Below the pieces are notes generated by a model. That model was given only the letters and a program-made list of their open reading frames with translations, was not told where the DNA came from and ran no database searches. DNA of 64,000 nucleotides from Spirometra erinaceieuropaei (lineage: Eukaryota; Platyhelminthes; Cestoda; Diphyllobothriidea; Diphyllobothriidae): contig CACRXP010001169.1 in assembly GCA_902702965.1 (NCBI GenBank), positions 62,914-126,913 on the forward strand, in the 5' to 3' direction. This document shows positions 1 through 33,539 of this stretch, one piece after another (position 1 is the first letter of the stretch; each line of letters begins with the position of its first letter). Made by a program: the position numbers and the translations under genes.

Positions 1-150
1 GCTTCGAATTTGCACCACCTGGTATCGGTTTTGAAGATAAGATTTAAGAAAATCGAGAAGGGGTGGCCTAATTCCATGACTTTTTAGCTTTATCAGTAGT
101 CTTTTATGGGGGACTTTGTCAAGGGCCTTTCTTAGATCGAAGGCGGAGTC
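1..150 (-). pseudogene. CR1-like LINE reverse transcriptase fragment
   Basis: Read on the minus strand, this stretch encodes an RT-like segment. It starts FDLRKALDKVPHKRLL and continues through a GIRPPLLDFLKSYL-like block. This is the 'F-D-x-x-K-A-F-D-x-V-P-H' region around the first catalytic aspartate of CR1/jockey-type LINE reverse transcriptases. The element runs off the left edge of the window. On its 5' side it abuts, in a different frame, the lysine-rich ORF at 132-671. No other RT block is visible here, so it is a fragment. Confidence 0.7.
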
Positions 151-671
151 ATCTGGTGCTCTATACTCCCGTTGTGGAGCTTACCTTTTCTATCTTGCCA
201 TGAGCTTGTTTCCTCACTTCCAACTGAGGGTCCTATTGAACACGCGGAAGGGCTGAATGAAGTTGATGGTTCGCTTGGGTTGTCTTCCATAGAAACAAGA
301 GACTCCGTTGCTATTTTCCCATCGTCCAGGGTATCGGCGCCCTTGCACAGAGGTTTTCCACAAGCTTTGTTCTTGGACTGTTTTAGCGTTTTGCTCTTTC
401 TCTTTTTCTTGCTAACTTTAGCGCTATTCATCGCGTTTTGCACACTATCGTTCGCTTGCACGAGTACCCTTAAAGCAGTCAGCTCTTTTTCGAGTTTCTG
501 GACTTTCGGCAGAATAAAGGAGCATCCAGTGCACGGCTCACCCTCGTAACTAACAGGTTTTGGTGTGATAACGCTTTTAGCGCGCTTTGCGGCCCCCTGG
601 TTGCAACTATAAAGAGAGCGAGCGCTAATCCTAGGTGGCAAGGCCTTCTCAATAGACTTTCCTTCATACAT
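132..671 (-). pseudogene. Probable LINE ORF1-like fragment
   Basis: This is a 179-codon open frame on the minus strand. It contains a CTGC pair, a coiled-coil-like heptad stretch (KVQKLEKELTALRVLV), then a very basic run (VSKKKRKSKTLKQSKNK) and a serine-rich tail. It has no recognised enzymatic motif. Coiled coil plus basic region is typical of LINE ORF1 nucleic-acid-binding proteins, and the frame runs directly into an RT fragment in another frame at about 145. I infer an ORF1 fused to RT by an internal deletion. It could instead be an unrelated low-complexity frame. Confidence 0.4.
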
Positions 672-822
672 AGTGTCGTTTGTACTACGAACAATGTTTA
701 CTCCTTTACTGTTTAATGTTTACTCCTTTATCTGTTCTCGAGGTTCCTCAAAGAAACGGAAGAGGACGTACTTTCCAGAGGAATGACTTACATTTATTCT
801 GAATTGAATTACTGGGAATTGG

Positions 823-2710
823 TTGCAGGCTTCGAAGTCCTCCATATCAGCAATAGACTTTACGGAAGACGAACGATTTGCAGTCCGAAACAGTACTGTA
901 CAGACCTTAAAAGATCGGAATCACATTTCAACACTCTCACAAGAAGAAAGGAAGCCATTTAAAAAGCCAAAAACTGATGAAAACTTTGTCCTTTTTGTCT
1001 CAGACAATGGAGGCTTAATTGTGATTTTGAGCAAATCAGACTACAATGGGATGCTGTCACTTTTAGAAGGTACTTCAAAGCTCAAGTCTTAATCCGCGGA
1101 CCCTACGAAACGACAGGCTTCATTTATTGATAAAGTGCCGAGGAGCCTTACAGGAACAAAAAGATTGCCAGGAGATATTGCGAAATCCCCGAGACAATCT
1201 TAACCAAATATTGCCAAGGTCTACGGAATGCCCAAAGTCCACAAAACTGAATTACCACTGCCACCGATAGAATTATTAATCAGAGCACCAAATTGCAAAA
1301 TTCCCAAGTTGTTATTCTACCAAATCCACCCACATACGAGAGATTCTGATACTTCCATTCGGAACTCTATAGAGTTTTTAGAAAATTTGGAAATAGTCAC
1401 AGATTCCGCGGATAAGATACTGGTCTCCTATGCTGTCGTTTCTTTATTCCTGTCCATACCAATGCAGTGCGCAGATGAACTCCTAAAGTCCTATAACACA
1501 ACTGATTCTGCAGCTACCTTACTTAATTTCGTAAACCCTTGCTAAGAAAACATTTTCGTTCAAGCACCAATATTGTCATCAACTCAAACAAGCTCTAAGG
1601 GGATAACGCATATCTGGCTTTCTTGCCGGGGCGATAATGCAGAAACTGGAGTCAGCATCTCCTCCATTAGTTAACCCTAAGTTGGGGGTACGATATGTAG
1701 ACGGTGTATTTGTTGTCGTATAAAAGGATCAACTGGAAATGCTCCACAACATCATCAATTCTACCATTCCCGGAATTAAATTCACGCTCGAAAAAGAAGT
1801 TGACAATAAACTCCCATTTCCGGATGTTCTTGTACAGCCAAAAGCTAACAGAACATTATGCACTTCCGTCTACCGCATATAAACGTCCGCGGAAGTAATT
1901 CTATTGTATGTATGTATGTACATATATGTGTATTTGAAGGGTTAAATACAGAGCCCTTGATGACCCTATTTATGTAAAATGCTTCCGCAGATTCGCAGAT
2001 TTTACATTATGAGAACAACAGCCCAATCTCCCACAAGAGAATGAATGTCAAAAGTCTGCTATATCGAGCAAAAACACACTGCTCTGACAAAAAAGTTACC
2101 AAGTCGAGCTAAACTACGCGTATGATTTTTTTCCTAGGACGGTTGCCCTAGAGATTTCGTTTGTCGATGCAAGAGACAGCAAAAGTTAAAAACAAAGGAA
2201 CTATCAAGCGCACAAAGTAAGTACTTGGCGAATGCTTTATTACATCAGGAATGTGTCTGAACTTGTTGAAAGATCCTTGAAGAAACGCCAGATAAAACTG
2301 CCACACAAGCCGACGACTACTTTACCCACTCAGCTTGTACGCCCTTAGAATAGAATTGGTTATCTCGACAAGAGAGAGATCGTCTAAAAGATCCCACGCG
2401 ATGCCTGTGATGCCATATATTGTGGCCAAATGGGAAAATCTGCCTCCACACGCATTTACGAGCACCAACTGGAAGTTAAGAGGCGAGCTTACCTATCTCA
2501 CGTGACCATGCATATTCATGATAGTGAGCACACCTTCGCGTGGGACGAAACTCGCATCGTCGGAGTATGCCCATCTAAAAAAGGCCGAGAGTTTCTTGAT
2601 ACCATGCACTCCGATGAATCATGCGTCAGTCAACACATTGAATTAGATTTCATGTACAGAAATCGCAGGGGAAATTTAAGGAGACGAGAGCCAGTCGGTA
2701 CAGGCTGACG
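823..2710 (+). pseudogene. Penelope-like retroelement (family 2), decayed
   Basis: Fragments of one Penelope-like element lie in order in several frames. At 823-1092 is a block before the RT with SQEERKPFKK and SDNGGLIVILSKSDY. At 1228-1545 are RT blocks starting MPKVHKTELPLPPIELL and including ILVSYAVVSLFLSIP. Near 1690-1725 the catalytic box reads RYVDGVFVVV, so the second catalytic aspartate of YxDD is replaced by glycine and a stop follows. Near 2220-2340 is a linker (YIRNVSELVERSLKK). At 2430-2708 is a GIY-YIG endonuclease: YCGQMGKSASTRIYEH, then DSEHTFAWDE and a final HIELDFMYRNR. Frameshifts and stops between blocks make it non-functional. An AATAAA at about 2743 lies just beyond the last block. 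Confidence 0.8.
1900..1935. repeat. TATG/TACA microsatellite
   Basis: A short TATG tetranucleotide run passes into TACATATATG within the decayed Penelope-like element, just after its RT part. Confidence 0.7.
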
Positions 2711-3011
2711 CACACGACGGCCGCTTACTTGTACAAAGGCCAAATAAATATAAAGTGTTCAGCGCGTATGAAGTCAATAAACAGTTTTATTTAAGATCCT
2801 TTAGGGTCCCGTCATAACAAGTGAAAACAAAATTTCGTATGAATTTTAGAGCAGGTAGACAGAATCTGTACAATATGCAATACAGTTACTGGATAATTAG
2901 TCCGTTAAGTAAAATGATGAACTAGCAGTGAAAAAAACTCCACTATAGAAAAAGCAAAGCGATTGGATTAACTTTAAATGAGAAAAAACCGCCGCTCGTT
3001 AAAGGGGAAAA

Positions 3012-3208
3012 ATAAGGGCAGGACCGGCCTGCATATGGTAATGTATAACGGATTCTGAATGGACATCGTCAGGACGGAAAAAATGTCATTAATACAGGGG
3101 TAAGTGGGCGGGTCAGACAGGGCTGGTCTGCATGCGGTATTGTATAATAGATTCAAAACAGACACCGTCAGGGCAGAAATCACGCACCTGGTGAGGCTAT
3201 TTGCGTCA
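3012..3208. repeat. Imperfect tandem duplication, about 100-bp unit
   Basis: Two adjacent diverged copies of about 100 bp are visible: ..CCTGCATATGGTAATGTATA.. near 3028 and ..TCTGCATGCGGTATTGTATA.. near 3128. Each is followed by a GACAYCGTCAGGRCRGAAA block. No gene is recognised in 2760-3400 beyond this. Confidence 0.6.
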
Positions 3209-3399
3209 AAAAAGCGAGACAAAAGGAACCCAGACGCGATCGGTCACAGTCCGCTTCGAGTTCAGCCGAGGAGGAAGCAATTGCCGGCAATTGACGGGTC
3301 TTTAATAAAAATTATTACTATTATTTGACTTAGTCACATGCTTCGGCTTGCTAGGGGTTGCTGGAGGAGTCGGCATGGGCGTGTTTTTGCAGGCGTCTT

Positions 3400-4161
3400 G
3401 GTGTGTTTAAAGATTTCGACATCAAGAGTAGTCGAATTCCCTACGGAATCGACTATGCCGTGACGTGCAGAGGCCGCAGATGGTGTTGTAGAAGACTAAT
3501 TCAAACTGACAATAGGAGCCATAAGTTCGGTGTTGGCTTTTGACAATTTCAATTTGTTCAGTCTCCGCTGCACTTGTGTGGGGTCCGGCAAAACGGAGCA
3601 GCGCCATTTACGGCAGAATTTTCTAGGTATCTCCCTCCTCGACAAGATAAAATCGACCTCTATCAAAGTGAAAAGGGTAACTAGTATTGGCGCATTTCGA
3701 TTGAGCGAGCACAGTCGTGTAGCTTGTGCAACACTGAAACCCAAGCCACAACTTTGCAGGGACAAATGCGCTCCCTCTATAGCCGATAAGTGACACGGAA
3801 TGTTTCGCAATAGAAAGTTATGTTTGCGTTCTATTCTCTCCTCAGTTTCAGAACTTATTACTCCAATAACTTTAAACGCCTGTTCAATGACTTTTTCAGA
3901 AGTGCTGCTTATGCCACCAAATATCAACTGATCGGGTATTTCGTCGGCTGATGTTCTGTTACGATTAGCGGAGGCGTAGTTTTAGACGATTAAGGGGCCG
4001 AGAGGTTCTACATGGACTAAAGGGATTTTCGAGTTAAGCATATCTGTAGAAGGCGACGAACATATGTTGGCACCTGCTGTGTCTCCGGTCACGATTCTAG
4101 CACCCAGAAACGGTGCAGAGGCCGCAAGCTTTCGTCTTTTAGCACGTGCTCTGCGGGACAT
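3400..4161 (-). pseudogene. LINE ORF1-like remnant
   Basis: On the minus strand a possible start near 4161 (MSRRARAKRRKLAAS) opens a basic N-terminus. After stops and a frameshift, a 143-codon frame (3496-3927) carries RKHNFLLRNIP, then a cysteine-containing block and APILVTLFTLIEVDF. The order 'ERKxNxLIRNxP ... RPxLVxF' is the RRM-like core of ORF1 proteins of CR1-type LINEs, which bind the element RNA. Stops between the N-terminus and the core, and no adjacent RT, show it is a broken remnant. Confidence 0.5.
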
Positions 4162-4199
4162 TACAGACTAGATAAGTTTTTCGTTGCAGTACAAGGAAC

Positions 4200-7100
4200 A
4201 AAACGTTGCTAATATACAGAAAAACGCACTGAATAGCAAATACTGCTGTTATTTTACTACAAAAACTAGAAAGAGATAGCCTGACACGAAGTCACTAAAA
4301 AGGCACACCACGAAATACGGCTACTTTGCCAGACTGTCTAACTAAACTGGAAAAAATTATACCCAGTCGTGAAAGGCGACTTTTAAAAAAGACTCAATTA
4401 AAAAAAAAACAGGCATTAATTGCTTAAGAATATCAAAGTATAGGCAAAGCTTCACTTATCTTTGAAGGAACAATTGGCGCGCAAAAGTTTTATGAACAGT
4501 AGTTAGCGAAATCCACGCGGATGCTTGCTTTTTGGGTCTTGAGAAGCTGGCCATTGGTCCTCTGACGATGTTACCCGACGATGATCATTACCGTAGGCGC
4601 CCAGCGTCAAGGCGGAGGACATAAGCCTGAAGAGGACGAGGGTGAATACCCAAACAGGATTGACTCCGTTTGTAACTACAAACTCTTCTAAAACTAGACC
4701 AATGCCCGTAACTGTCGCCATTCACATAAGAGTTCCGAAAAATAGATGTTTATGCTATATGTGGTCCATATATCCCTGCCGGCAATGTGGACAGGTGAAG
4801 GAAAATAAGTTCCCAAACATAAACTTGTCTGTTTGATGTATCCAACAGTTTGCGCTCATCAGCGCATAGTTATGAGGGAGTTTGTGTAATTTTATAAAAC
4901 TGGAAGCTTCCTGATAGTTAGCAGAAATTCTCTTTCAAATCAACATTTTTCTTCTTAGCCCAGTCTCCAAGCTGTCCACAGCCTATCAAAAGTTGCTTCT
5001 TCAGCCCCTCTTTGTCCCATATTCGACAGTGTAGTATTTATTTTTCACAATTTATCTGGTAGCTTTGCTACTTTACTTTTTTTCTCCCCCCGTTTAAGCG
5101 TATTTTTGGTAGTGCTTTCCTCCGCCAGAAACTCCCAAACCCTCCAACCTCCAGTGCTATTCTAAACGCTTGAACTTAAACGTAGGCTTTATGTTTGCAC
5201 AGAGCGTTTGATCGGATAGTATGTCATTCTTTGTAAGGAATGAGATTAAACTGAGGCCCGTTAAATTGGAGTTCAGAATCAGGCAACAATCTGTGAAGCG
5301 ATGGTTTTCCGGTTACGTACTGTCTTTGGGTACCAAGTGGTTGCCAATTTTCGCAGGTGACGTTTTACATTTTTTTGTTTAGACCGTTTTTATCTTAAAA
5401 ATATGTAAAATGATTGTTCTTGAAAGGTTATTGCATACAAGTTATTTTTTGATCTGCATTTAATTATCAGTTGTTCGTAAATGCAAGAGACTGTCGTTTA
5501 CAGCCATGTATTCGAATGACCATGACTAAATTCCTTAGTTATCGACATGGGCTGAATCCCGAATCGCCTCCAAAGAGGCGCTCAATAAAGACGTAGGAGA
5601 AATAGTTAGTGGGAGAGGGAGGAGAGGGGAACAGTATATCGAATCCAAAGTCTCGAGATATGTTCGTGTAGTTCGGACAGTACATATGCGGGTTTGGGAG
5701 AACTGACAACGTGTCATTCGACTCACAGAATTATAGATAGCAGATGCGAATCCGTGCGTCAACGGCCTGACTACTGTAACAGTTCAACCCCGGGGGGGAG
5801 GGGAGGAGTGAAAAACTGAAAGGGAGACAGGAAAACCGCAAAGTAGGTAGGACATAGTAAAATCGGGTACAACGTAGTAGGTGTAACTTAAGTTCTCAGA
5901 GAATGACACCACCAAACCGACTTACAAATCAGTCAACAATACCGAATGACCTTTCGCTCTTCCGAACGCGCAGAAAAATGATCAAGGATGATTATGGGTA
6001 TATACGTAGCATAATTCTCCCAACCACTTTTAACCATTATCAAAATTGAAGTTAAAGTTTTACATCTCATCTGGTTGTATACGTAATGAATCAACCATAA
6101 TTCTATTCACTGCAATCCCCTAAATGACCTCTAATGATACGTTTTTATGTTAAAAAATAGGTATTTTATCTTAGGTGTCCTAACTGATCAAAAAAGTCGC
6201 TCCTCCATTTGATTTCAGCAGATATATTATGGCTGTCCCGAGCGATCGGATTCCGAAAGTGCATGCCTATAGACAATTCAGGACTGTAAGAAATACAATG
6301 AGTAGAGATTATGGGAACTAAATAACTATCCTGTCTGTTATAAAATTACCAGACCTTCATAGACTCACGAACAGGATTTACAATCCGAATAAACTCGTGT
6401 TAGTGATTTGTCGAGTTATACTAGATCTGCGCAGTGTGTTGGGCTTCTACATTATGACAATGCACGGAATAATTAGCTTGACTTAGGCTGCTTCATCTAT
6501 TAAACGCAGGTATACACCGGTGAACTGCATATCATCTTCCAATTCGTCTTATTTTGGACAGTGCAGAGGTAGTCATTCTTTGAAGATCACCATGGTTATC
6601 GACAATTAACAAATTAAATGCATCAAAAAGTATAAAATACTTAATCGGTTCATGGTACAGATCGAAATACAGGAGGAACAAAAAGCAAAGAACAATTTGA
6701 AGCCATTATTTAGTGCATCTAAGTCGGTGTTACAGCGCTCCACCCAAACCCTCGTGGCCGCAGTTTAACAAATTTGCCGTTGAAAGTCTCGGGCGGATGT
6801 GGAAATCTTTGTTGGAACAGGGGAACTCTAGAAGTGTCCGCTGGACACCTGGAGGAATTCTGAGTACTTTAAGGCAGAGCATCGCTACTCAGGACTATGG
6901 TTAGAAAACCAAAAGCGCTAGAAGATATGCACCGCGTTGGTGACAACCACAACCTTTACTGGACGATGGGACCTAAATAGAACTGTCCTAAAATGGCGTC
7001 GGTCCTATTAAAGAACAAGTCTGATGTGTCGAAGGGCAGGTTTACTGTTTACAGCAAATGTCACCGCTCAATATACCCTATCGTCCTTGTTAGACAGGTC

Positions 7101-7320
7101 ACAGACTCCACATCCAGACTGTCCGAGTACTATTGTTGGAAGGCCCGAGGATCTACTAGTTAGCTGTTCAGTGGAAGTGTGTACGTGCTTGAGTAAGCTG
7201 TTTGTATGTCCCTCCGAGTGTCAAATTGTCACTCTGACGTTGGCATCATAATTGTTGGAAATTGTAACCGAGTACCTTGAAGAAATCACGGAAGCGCCAG
7301 CTTTACCTCATACGTAACTG
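4200..7320. other. Intergenic stretch with no recognised gene
   Basis: About 3.1 kb of AT-leaning sequence has only short open frames (at most about 75 codons), with no motif or splice-linked exon I can support. A G-run with flanking GA-rich sequence lies at about 5790-5830. No repeat family described elsewhere in the window was recognised here. Confidence 0.5.
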
Positions 7321-7329
7321 TATCCCTGA

Positions 7330-8165
7330 CGATTGTGATCATGTCTAGTCTAACCGACTTCATCGATGTTGTGGGCCGTACCTCTCCACGTGCTAAGACC
7401 AGCGGGAGCAGCCCTGGATGGTTTCATCAGCATTCTTCTTCAGGGGTAAAGAATACATACCGTGGGTCTGAGAAGTACCGTCACGCTCGACGCAATACGT
7501 CTCTTTGTCACCTAAACTTTAGTTGCGGCGTCAGATTAACGGCGGGTGACGACGAACTGGTGCAAATTACTTGAGTCGTCTTTTTCAGATAGCTTGAGAT
7601 ATCCATGTGATGTTGTATCGAGTCCGAACTATGTCATTCGAGGCGAATTTGCACTTCAGTCGAAGGATGGCTCAGAGGCGTTGGTCGATAACCATCAATT
7701 CTCACTTTCTTTCGGTGAGTAGAACCAAACATTCATAACTGTATACAGGAGGGTTCGCCTGACGGATTTCTGATATATGTGGCTCTTTGGTCATCAAGGT
7801 ATCGCGGAGGGACCAGGTAAATCTGGAAGAGCTTGTGAAAACATCGTAAGCAGCGTAGATTCGAATGATAATATCTTCCCTCTGTCCTCTGACAACAACA
7901 TGGTTCTGAGGTATTTGAAACCATTTACCCCAAGCTGACAACCAATAGTCATGAAAAATGCCTCCCATATAGAGATGCAGCTGAAAAATGCCTTAGTTTT
8001 CACAGGGTTAGTCAATAAACCGACCAACTGAGTAACATCCTTTATTCGCCACACTGCGTTCCTTAAATCAGATGGACTTGACGCCAGCAGCGTCGCCGAG
8101 GTCAGTCGACCGGTGTCCTCTTGTAGATATGGTGCCATCGAAATGGCCACAGGATTTAACCTTCT
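7330..8165 (-). pseudogene. Strongly diverged RTE-like LINE, 3' part
   Basis: The minus-strand frame 8150-7794 reads KDVTQLVGLLTNPVKTKAF and then GVNGFKYLRTMLL. It lines up block by block with the better copies in this window (NEVAKSVGLSINAEKTKVF and EEVDSFKYLGARLL at 28 kb). The RTE-like 3' terminal motif, a GGAGAGGTAC block followed by a short arm ending in AGACATGATC, appears at the expected place (about 7390-7330). Stops and frameshifts are frequent. This is the most diverged RTE-like copy in the window, so it is older than those at 28 and 53 kb. Confidence 0.6.
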
Positions 8166-8524
8166 GACATGCCAGACTGAGTACCGACTGGCTGGGATAT
8201 ATTGTCGTACATTGAATTATAGTCGGCTATGCCATATACCATGGCACCATACCACCTATCTCCATCATCCTCTACGGGGACTCAGTTTGGACGAAGGTCA
8301 AAAAAGCAGACGACCTTCTGTTGCTGCTAGCTGCAGCAGAATTTAGCGATCAACCGTGGTCGGCACTTTCACGTCCAAGTTTAAAACGATACTTGGCTGG
8401 GTTGTCTTAGAGTTACGCACACTTTGCAATCACTCAAATGAACAGACAGTTGAATTCGAATGCTAGATGACTAATTGAATCCGGGTTTAAGTGTTGGGTG
8501 CGCCATATACTGAGGGTTTGGATA

Positions 8525-8745
8525 TCACAAGGGTCGTAGAGGGGCACTCACCGATCGTTCTTACGGAACTCACTCGTCCCGTTGTGTCTTATGGGCTTTC
8601 TCTCTCGAGCCCAACCAGCAGCCGCACAGCGGGGCATGATATAGGCAGAATGACACTACCGACAAAGACAAGGGGGCTTGTAATAGCCATTTCTGGCTTA
8701 TTGGCCGTCGTCAGCCAGTCATACCCAACCCTGGAGGTTCTTTTG
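8525..8745 (-). repeat. tRNA-derived SINE (family S1), internally deleted copy
   Basis: The sequence matches the reverse complement of the SINE at 18388-18690 in three blocks: CACTCACCGATCGTTC, CCGCACAGCGGGGCATGATA and GCCGTCGTCAGCCAGTCATA. The central tRNA-like part is missing, and the block order is permuted relative to 18388-18690. Confidence 0.65.
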
Positions 8746-8749
8746 GAAT

Positions 8750-9950
8750 GGGAGTTCTTCAATATGTGATTCACGCATGTGTGTAATGCATGAAGAATAG
8801 AATAGAAGCAAACTGAATCTGACAACCCACCCATAAAGACCTGTACTGGACTCTCCGACTTTGGTAGCCGCCGTCACTGAAATGGTCGATCAATTCACAG
8901 ACCAGGACCACCTGCGACCAGGGCTGCATTTCACGCACTTGGTATCCCAACGGCGGGACTGGTGGTTTGATCAACTGTGTCATTAAGGATTGAGATTCTT
9001 TAGGTGGATCCATAATAAAAAGCCAGTGCGACGTATAAAATAGGGGTCTGATTACTGATTCCTTTGAAGAGTTCGATGTGCAAATGCGTCTATAAGGTCT
9101 GCAGCAGAACTCACCCGGTTTCGAAACGCTGAAAGCCAAAGGTTCAAACTAAATCGGACTAAGACCCGCATAATCAGCCGTCTAGATGTCGGAAGCGCTG
9201 ACATTTGTCCATTTTGTACTGTAGGTCTCATACTAATTACATCGGCCGTTGGCAAACATGTCTGCCGAGATCCACGATCAAATTCTGGTCGTGTGATGGC
9301 CATTTCATCCGATATCTTCAAAAGTACGCTGGGTCAATGTTACGTGTATCGAACCAAGTGGTCTTACGCCCCTGTCTAACCTTATTAAACCGACTGATTT
9401 TTTATCAATCAGAGAAAAACATCGTCACGCTTTAGTAGTATTGGGGAGCATAGAAATTACCTCACGTTATTTCATGCGTTGTTGCGTGCTAGCTCACCAT
9501 CAGGAAAACCAAATGCCACCCATGGTGTTCTTTCTTGCGGAGCTAACTACCAAAGTAGCACATAATCTCCCATTATTTCTTTGCGGCCTCAGTAGAGTCG
9601 CCAAGTTTTTCTAGAAAAAAATGACAAGAAGTCTATTTTTGTAATTGCTTCATTGATGATTGCATATAGAATACTAGTACCCCTCGGTCTACTGTATGCA
9701 GTTTGTTTTCCGCACAAAACACACACCAGTCATTCCATCTACATCATCACATTATAGCAACTCTGAAAGCATGCATATCGGATAATTTGAAATTTCCAAA
9801 AGTTCACAACTGATAAAAATATGTAAATACTGCTCAAACTACCAAACTTTTTCAAAACCGAGTGATCCATACTTTGAGTAACTGAAGACCTTCAAGTTAG
9901 ACACTGCCCGACGTCCGATGATTGATTATCTATCATTTTACTGACACGCT
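8750..9950. other. No recognised gene
   Basis: About 1.2 kb holds short minus-strand frames (8771-9139 and 9052-9321). They may be further decayed retroelement sequence, but I could not match them to a recognised block. The last 400 bp are AT-rich and featureless. Confidence 0.4.
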
Positions 9951-9954
9951 TGAA

Positions 9955-10325
9955 GCTTTCACGATGCGCTAAGAGCCGTGGTTTGAAAGGTTGCCATCTG
10001 ACGGGATAACTTGGACCTCGCAGTCGGCTCATTGTGTGCCTGTATGGAGCGGCCGACTGGTGGTCTGAGAGTCCGACCGCACGTCCACTCTGTGGGATCC
10101 GCGCCAGGTGTGGCGGCACGCCTGGGGGCGGCTCCGGCCACGCCAGCCATTTGCGTCCACTCCCACCTCTGGCCTTGCTGACCATGTCTTGACACCGGGA
10201 CCAGGTGGGGGAGGAGGAGAGAGTGGGGTAGATGCTGCGCAAGTCTGTTACCGCCGTAAAATAAATCACGGGCAAGTCATCTTGTCTGCCCCCACCCTGC
10301 TGTGTAGCAAACGGTGGACATAGTC
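9955..10325 (+). repeat. Dispersed repeat family A, copy 1
   Basis: This unit of about 370 bp contains GCCAGCC, then a CTTGACACCGGGACCAGGTG block, a GTAGATGCTGCGCAAGTCT block, and an end near GGTGGACATAGTCGAAATCG. The same ordered blocks recur near 12.9, 13.8, 16.9, 28.1, 31.8, 40.3 and 50.6 kb, and inverted at 37.9 kb. It has no coding capacity that I can see. The class is unknown: a SINE or a LINE tail. Confidence 0.65.
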
Positions 10326-10329
10326 GAAA

Positions 10330-11629
10330 TCGATGATCGAACTGTCACTGCATTTCAAAAGAAGCAATTGGAGACGGCGACATAAATGATGATCCTGACC
10401 ACCCTTCACTTAGGCTCCTGGGAACCCTTTGAACCCTCGTCCCACGTCTGACCGGATGCTTTCTAGAACTTCACGAAAGCTCCTGCGTGCGCACTGTACG
10501 GTGACATCTTTATGAGTGATCTGCGAAGGAAGCCCAATATCGCCGTACTTATCTTGTTTCCCTCGCGGAAAACAGGTGAAAGCTTACCAGTACGCCTGAG
10601 TTCACTGGGGCTCTAGCATATTTCAGAGAACGTCGGTCATTTCGGAAAATTTCCATGTCCGACTACAACATTACCACATAGAATGCATCTCTGTTCACTC
10701 GGACGCGCTGCATCCTGAAGGCTGAAGTGCGTCTAAGCGTCTTTCCAAAGAACTCAGCAGAGAGAGGGAGAGAAGAAGGGGGAGGGAGGGAGTGAGAGGA
10801 ATACGCTTTATAGGCAGTATGTTATTACTGACAAAGTCCGTAAGGTACAACGGGACGAGTGATTTCCGTAAGAACGATCGGTGAGCGCCCCTACCATAAT
10901 ACGCTTTATTTCGGCAGCATCATCCAAAATTTTCGCTAAAAAGAAGCCCCATTCAATGTGGACAGAATATAAATTAACAAATTACGCAAGAGTCAAAAAG
11001 GTTTACGCAAAAAGAACATATATTGGGATGGACAGTTCAAATCTCAGTTTCTCTATTTCGGTCTCTTCATACGTAAGATAGCGTGCCGGAAATGGCAACA
11101 CACAATCCTGATGTGTTCGTGTACGGCAAGAGATATGTCGAAGGCCACGGCGTATGCGTCGTGAGGACTTTGCAGAGATTAATTCAGAATGCAGGGATTG
11201 ACAACGTCCAGCATTCGACCAGCAAACTGCCTGATCGTTTTTAAGTGTCGTTGAATGATAATATCAACTGAAAGGCACACTTTGTACATTTCAAAACCCT
11301 AGTTGGCTGAACCAGGAAGTTTAGTCTTCAGACGACGACGTTGATTAGGCCGCATCATCTTCTCCAACATTTTGACATGATGTCCAGTTGTAACAAGTGG
11401 TATCCCTACCGCATTTCGACAATTAGCCTTCTTTGTCAAGCACACATTTTCCACCTCATCTCTGTATTAGTTTTTTTTAACCTTACCTATGGGTGGCAAG
11501 ATGACCCACAATGTCCAAGAATTCGACTTTCAACATCTTATGATGCTTATGAGAAAAACCACTGTACCGTCAAATGCTTTCTCCCTACAGTTCCACAGTT
11601 TGATCTGCTTCTCTTGGCCGCTTTGGGAT
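10330..11629. other. Upstream region of YIPF5 with a SINE S1 fragment
   Basis: There is no gene in this 1.3 kb. A short S1 SINE piece lies at about 10804-10905: TATAGGCAGTATGTTATTAC, then the AAGAACGATCGGTGAGCGCC block. A GA-rich tract is at 10758-10800. The YIPF5 promoter should lie toward the right end, but no clear core element was identified. Confidence 0.4.
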
Positions 11630-33323
<21,694 letters not shown>

Positions 33324-33470
33324 CCACCCTCATTAAACTCTCCTCTTTTTTTGCTGATACCTCTTCTGCTGCTCCCCCGCCCCACCCCCCGCTGCTTTGT
33401 TGCCGACCTTGGTGGTCTCCGAGTTACTCTCAAATATATGCATGTATAGGAGAGTCTTCGATTAAATCCG

Positions 33471-33476
33471 CCCCTC
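33471..33476 (+). promoter_or_regulatory. YIPF5: Possible YIPF5 polyadenylation signal
   Basis: ATTAAA about 150 nt after the YIPF5 stop. Another ATTAAA lies at 33332, only 9 nt after the stop. No AATAAA is nearby. Confidence 0.3.
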
Positions 33477-33539
33477 GCCGCTTTCCTCTTATTTTCACTG
33501 GACTTGGGCTCGTTTCTTGATGCTGCATTGTGCTCGAGA

